A stretch of 21,099 bases of DNA, from IMG/VR virus record IMGVR_UViG_3300027861_000229, positions 1-21,099 of that record. One strand, given 5' to 3'. The notes below the pieces were generated by a model. That model was not told where the DNA came from, did no database searches, and saw only the letters and a program-made list of their open reading frames with translations. A program made the translations under genes and the position numbers. Source of the stretch: a virus. This document shows positions 19,207 through 21,099 of the stretch, piece after piece (position 1 is the stretch's first letter; every line of letters begins with the position of its first letter).

Positions 19207-19506
19207 ATGAGAAATAAAAAGAATAGATGAAACTCCAGACATCACAAGATACCAAAATGTGAATGATGAAGCATGCACTATGATAATTTAATCGCACTGA
19301 ATAAATATAGACATAGGGCATTACATATCCTTTTTGATGAAAACGGCAAAGCTACGATGCCACATAGACAAATAGAGATACATTTGAGCATGATGTGAAA
19401 AGCAATCATAACAGAAGTCCACGATGAGATGCAAGCAATTATTGACAACTACTGAATGGATATGTATAACCCAAAATGTCACCACAAAAAAAAGAGAAGA
19501 TATTAA
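19207..19506 (+). CDS. Small HNH-like protein
   Basis: 99 aa, rich in His and Lys. The segment SRHHKIPKCEGGSMHYDNLI near residue 10, followed by RHRALHILF, follows the H-H-x-I-P-x-x-x-G-G-x-x-x-x-x-N-[LI] ... H-x-x-[LF]-H-x-x-F pattern of small HNH-fold proteins that I know from Patescibacteria and their mobile elements. Such proteins are nuclease-like; in phages HNH proteins often help terminase cutting. The gene is the last of the late series, 1 bp after the peptidase stop, and is followed at once by a strong terminator. Whether it is an active nuclease is not shown. Confidence 0.6.
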
Positions 19507-19518
19507 CTTCTCTTTTTT
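19488..19518 (+). terminator. Strong intrinsic terminator closing the late operon
   Basis: AAAAAAGAGAAG at 19488-19499 pairs exactly with CTTCTCTTTTTT at 19507-19518 around a 7-nt loop that contains the UAA stop of the HNH-like gene (19504-19506). A further T-rich stretch follows. The A-rich left arm makes it work in both directions. Confidence 0.9.
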
Positions 19519-19621
19519 ATTTTTTAACTCTACTTTCATATCTACAAAACTCAACTCACTCTGGAATAGTCAAGGCTCATATAATCTTTTTATTTTCTTT
19601 TTTAGAGATAATTTAATAAAA

Positions 19622-19675
19622 ACAAAGAGTTGACATGTGTTAGCAGTCTTGATACAAAATTTATACAAAGAGTTG
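19622..19675 (+). repeat. Direct repeat ACAAAGAGTTG at both -35 elements
   Basis: ACAAAGAGTTG occurs at 19622-19632 and 19665-19675, 43 bp apart (about four helical turns). The last three bases of each copy are the start of a -35-like hexamer. Two such sites in phase could bind a regulator that covers both promoters. Confidence 0.6.
19630..19658 (+). promoter_or_regulatory. Promoter-like element P1
   Basis: TTGACA (19630-19635) is a perfect -35 box. At a 17-nt spacing lies TACAAA (19653-19658), four of six matches to the -10 consensus. It lies in the gap after the late terminator and points toward the early genes. Confidence 0.6.
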
Positions 19676-19700
19676 CAATAATTATAAAAGAGTATATACT
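19673..19700 (+). promoter_or_regulatory. Promoter-like element P2
   Basis: TTGCAA (19673-19678) and TATACT (19695-19700) are separated by 16 nt, with four and five of six consensus matches. Transcription would begin near 19707, which is the A of the leader-peptide ATG, so the leader message could be leaderless. Confidence 0.6.
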
Positions 19701-19706
19701 ACATAT

Positions 19707-19745
19707 ATGAATATTTGCATCTCAGACAGCAAGTATTTATACTAA
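19707..19745 (+). CDS. Putative 12-aa leader peptide of an attenuator
   Basis: The frame encodes MNICISDSKYLY and ends with UAA. Its codons 5 to 8 cover the left arm of the antiterminator hairpin. A ribosome on it would mask that arm and favour the terminator; without a ribosome the antiterminator could form. It holds no glycine, so it would not sense UGA decoding directly. Too short to prove by coding statistics. Confidence 0.4.
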   Translation: MNICISDSKYLY

Positions 19746-19771
19746 GCATGAGCTATAATATTGTCTGAGAT
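19719..19771 (+). promoter_or_regulatory. Antiterminator-like hairpin
   Basis: ATCTCAGACA (19719-19728) and TGTCTGAGAT (19762-19771) are perfect 10-bp inverted repeats. The right arm occupies the loop of the following terminator hairpin and shares its first stem base, so the two structures exclude each other. A small nested hairpin (AGTAT/ATACT) lies between the arms. Confidence 0.6.
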
Positions 19772-19785
19772 ATTATAGCTTTTTT
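19751..19785 (+). terminator. Attenuator terminator before the early genes
   Basis: AGCTATAATA (19751-19760) pairs with TATTATAGCT (19771-19780), followed by six T residues (19780-19785). The 10-nt loop is the right arm of the antiterminator. The stem is AT-rich but perfect. It lies 19 bp before the first early gene, so a transcript must pass it for that operon to be expressed. Confidence 0.75.
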
Positions 19786-19803
19786 ATATACTAAAAAATA
19801 CAT

Positions 19804-20025
19804 ATGGAATTTAAATTCAAATGGATTACAGAAATAATTAAATCAGATAATTGAAATGATTGTATAAAACTTACTGTGAAATGAGATAAAGAAAGAATAT
19901 ATTATTGACAAAAAGCAGTTTGAAAAGCTAAATCTTTAATACCAATTATATGATGAAAAGAATATGAAAGAATGCTAAAATTAAAAGAATATACTGATAA
20001 ACAATTTTTAGTTCTTAATAAATAA
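19804..20025 (+). CDS. 73-aa hypothetical early protein
   Basis: 73 aa, very basic. The first half looks like a two-strand unit (KFKWITEIIKSDN, then CIKLTVKGDKERIYYG), and the second is helical (KEYERMLKLKEYTDKQF). Six of the glycine codons are UGA and none is GGN. I recognise no family. As the first gene after the attenuator and before the replication initiator it may be a regulator or an early host-takeover protein, but nothing in the sequence shows which. Confidence 0.6.
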
Positions 20026-20028
20026 ATT

Positions 20029-20772
20029 ATGAAAGAAACATTCTACTTCTCACATGATTATAATGTAAGAACAGATGATAAAATAAAAAGAATGATCAGA
20101 AAAAATTGAATGGAATGATACTGAATCTACTGGGCTTTAATTGAAGACTTATATTATAATGCAGAAGCAATGCAATTGGATTGCGATGGCATAGCATATG
20201 ATTTGAGAGTAGATGAAAAAAAGGTAAAAAGTGTAATAGAAGATTTTTGATTATTTATAATAGAAAAAAATACATTCTACTCACAATGAGTATTTGAAAG
20301 ATTAGAACAAAGAAATACAAAATCAGCTAAGGCAAGGGAAAATGCTAACAAAAGATGGAATAAAAAAAATACTAATGGAATGCAGTCGCAATGCAATCGC
20401 ATAAAAAATGAATGCAAACCCAATGCTATAAAGGAAAGGAAAGGAAAGGAAAGTAAAGTAAATATAATAAAAGAAAATATAAAAGAAAAAAATACACAAT
20501 TAATAAACAATAATAAAATAAAATTATTAGATACTATAGATCAAGCAGAAATAATACAAAAATATAATATAACAGAAACAGAACTATCTGAAGAAGTTGA
20601 AAAATTTATAGAATATCGGACAGAGCCAAATGAGAAATGAAAGCAAAGATACCAATTTGAAAAAACCTTTGATCCAAACAGAAGATTAGCAACTCGGTTG
20701 CGAAACAATAATAAATGGCAAAAAACTTTAACAAATAACAAAACACCAAGATGAATATGAATAGTTGAATAG
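20029..20772 (+). CDS. Replication initiator with DUF4373-type N-terminus
   Basis: 247 aa. The N-terminal domain has YFSHDYNVRTDDKIKRMIRK, then GMEGYGIYWALIEDLYY at residues 27-43, and IAYDLRVDEKKVKSVIEDFG. This is the DUF4373 (Lin1244/Lin1753-like) winged-helix pattern seen in phage and plasmid replication proteins; the glycines G27, G30 and G32 are all UGA. A low-complexity basic linker (NAIKERKGKESK) follows, and the C-terminus has a LSEEVEKFIEYRTEPNEKGK unit and ends with RLATRLRNNNKWQKT, a pattern also common in initiators. It should bind the origin and recruit host replication proteins. The DNA of the linker carries iteron-like repeats and an AT-rich tract. Its glycines are mostly UGA (8 of 11), showing that early genes are recoded too. 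Confidence 0.8.
20379..20427 (+). repeat. Iteron-like AATGCA repeats inside the initiator gene
   Basis: AATGCAGTCGCA (20379-20390), AATGCAATCGCA (20390-20401), AATGCAAACCCA (20411-20422) and a partial AATGC at 20422 are spaced by 11, 21 and 11 bp, that is near whole helical turns. The first two differ at one base. A further AATGCAA lies at 20169. They sit in the linker-coding part of the initiator gene. Confidence 0.6.
20428..20530 (+). other. Purine-rich then AT-rich tract, possible unwinding element
   Basis: Four tandem GGAAA units (about 20433-20452) are followed by an almost pure A/T stretch. With the iterons just upstream this repeats the layout of the lambda origin: initiator sites inside the initiator gene, then an easily melted region. 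It is coding DNA for a low-complexity linker, so composition alone is not proof. Confidence 0.45.
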
Positions 20773-21098
20773 TAAGATATGAGCCTTTGTATGAGATACT
20801 CACTTACTCAAAAAAGAAATATTATATAAAAGAAAAAAATATAGAAGTGTTGGATGAACTTATTGAAACAAAAAAGTTTGTCAGATTTTGAAAAGCAAGA
20901 GTAAATGTATCTAGCATCGATACAATCGAGCCAGCAAAAGCTGAAGATAACTTCTACCAAGCAGAGATACAAAACTACTCCTACCAGGACCAAAGCATAA
21001 TAAAAAAAGAAGTAAAACTATGGAAGTGAAGAACTCATAAAGATTTGACTCCGTATGTACTGAAACAGATCATAGAAACTTATATCGAAAAAAACTAA
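20751..21098 (+). CDS. 115-aa hypothetical early protein
   Basis: 115 aa; its start overlaps the initiator stop by 22 bp. Content: RYEPLYEILTYSKKKYYIKE, a helix with NIEVLDELIETKKFVRFGKA, then ARVNVSSIDTIEPAKAEDNF and a basic C-terminus. The FVRFGKARVNVSSIDTIEPA stretch resembles strand-helix elements of small single-strand DNA or RNA binding and regulatory proteins, in which a short K-x-x-R-x-G-x-x-x-[VI]-x-x-x-x-[IV] strand contacts a partner, but I name no family. It ends one base before the window edge. Position argues for a replication-linked role. Confidence 0.6.
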
Positions 21099-21099
21099 A

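Larger units (their letters stand above)
19507..19803 (+). other. Control region between late and early genes
   Basis: 297 bp without a normal gene. The first 100 bp, to about 19621, are T-rich and hold nothing I can name beyond the terminator arm. The rest carries an 11-bp direct repeat, two promoter-like elements, a 12-codon leader frame and two mutually exclusive hairpins just before the first early gene. It is the only long non-coding stretch in the window. Confidence 0.85.

Noticed and set aside
19716-19735. tRNA-Gly(UCA) suggested by TCA in a short loop near 19722
   Set aside because: No acceptor or T stem, position 33 would be C rather than T, and the pairing partners are those of the attenuator hairpins.
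20379-20460. CRISPR array from short repeats
   Set aside because: Units are only about 12 bp, imperfect, lack unique spacers and lie inside a coding gene.
441-20993. Minus-strand open frames of 60-157 codons
   Set aside because: They lie opposite conserved plus-strand genes, have low-complexity hydrophobic translations (Phe/Leu/Ser-rich) typical of the antisense of A-rich coding DNA, and show no motifs.
42-21098. UGA as tryptophan (Mycoplasma-type code)
   Set aside because: UGA falls at invariant glycines, and tryptophan would break Walker A and other motifs. UGG remains in use for Trp.

Overview
The window is a compact, AT-rich, one-directional genome segment of a tailed, siphovirus-like phage or prophage that uses a recoded genetic code. 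Under the standard code nearly every reading frame is cut by UGA. When UGA is read as glycine (translation table 25, the code of Candidatus Gracilibacteria and Absconditabacteria) the whole plus strand becomes an almost gap-free series of genes that end only in UAA or UAG. Conserved glycines prove the reading. Both glycines of the terminase Walker A loop, the glycine of the AP-x-TG-LR motif of a gp10-like protein, those of the GYGIYW motif of the replication initiator and the first glycine of the VGEKGPELF motif of the tape measure are UGA codons, and UGG is still used for tryptophan. The host is therefore very probably a member of those candidate phyla.

Layout, all on the + strand. 42-1834: DNA packaging (small and large terminase). 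1893-6504: head (portal, Mu F-like head protein, a 58-aa protein, prohead protease fused to an acidic scaffold-like tail, major capsid protein, a 73-aa protein). 6527-8101: connector and neck (connector, closure, gp10-like, tail terminator). 8112-9416: a 434-aa probable virion surface protein. 9474-12597: tail tube, tail chaperones joined by a -1 frameshift, tape measure. 12608-17494: tail tip and fibers (Dit, hub, two beta-propeller proteins and a small virion-like protein). 17501-19205: probable lysis cassette (coiled-coil holin-like protein, single-TM protein, HD-motif membrane protein, papain-like cysteine peptidase). 19207-19506: small HNH-like protein, then a strong terminator. 19507-19803: control region with two promoter-like elements, a 12-codon leader frame and a terminator/antiterminator pair. 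19804-21098: early or replication genes, including an initiator with a DUF4373-type N-terminus whose gene carries iteron-like repeats and an AT-rich tract, arranged like a lambda-type origin.

How it works together: the early operon probably fires from the 19.6-19.7 kb promoters through an attenuator. The late genes form one long morphogenetic series in which hairpins after the major capsid, tail-tube and chaperone genes could lower expression step by step. The major capsid gene avoids UGA (about 5 UGA to 25 GGN glycines by hand count) while most other late genes prefer it, which suggests that UGA-glycine is used as a slow or less preferred codon. I see no tRNA, integrase, CRISPR array or insertion sequence, and no credible minus-strand gene. 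The window could be a whole, very small phage genome, but I cannot show circularity or terminal repeats from the sequence.
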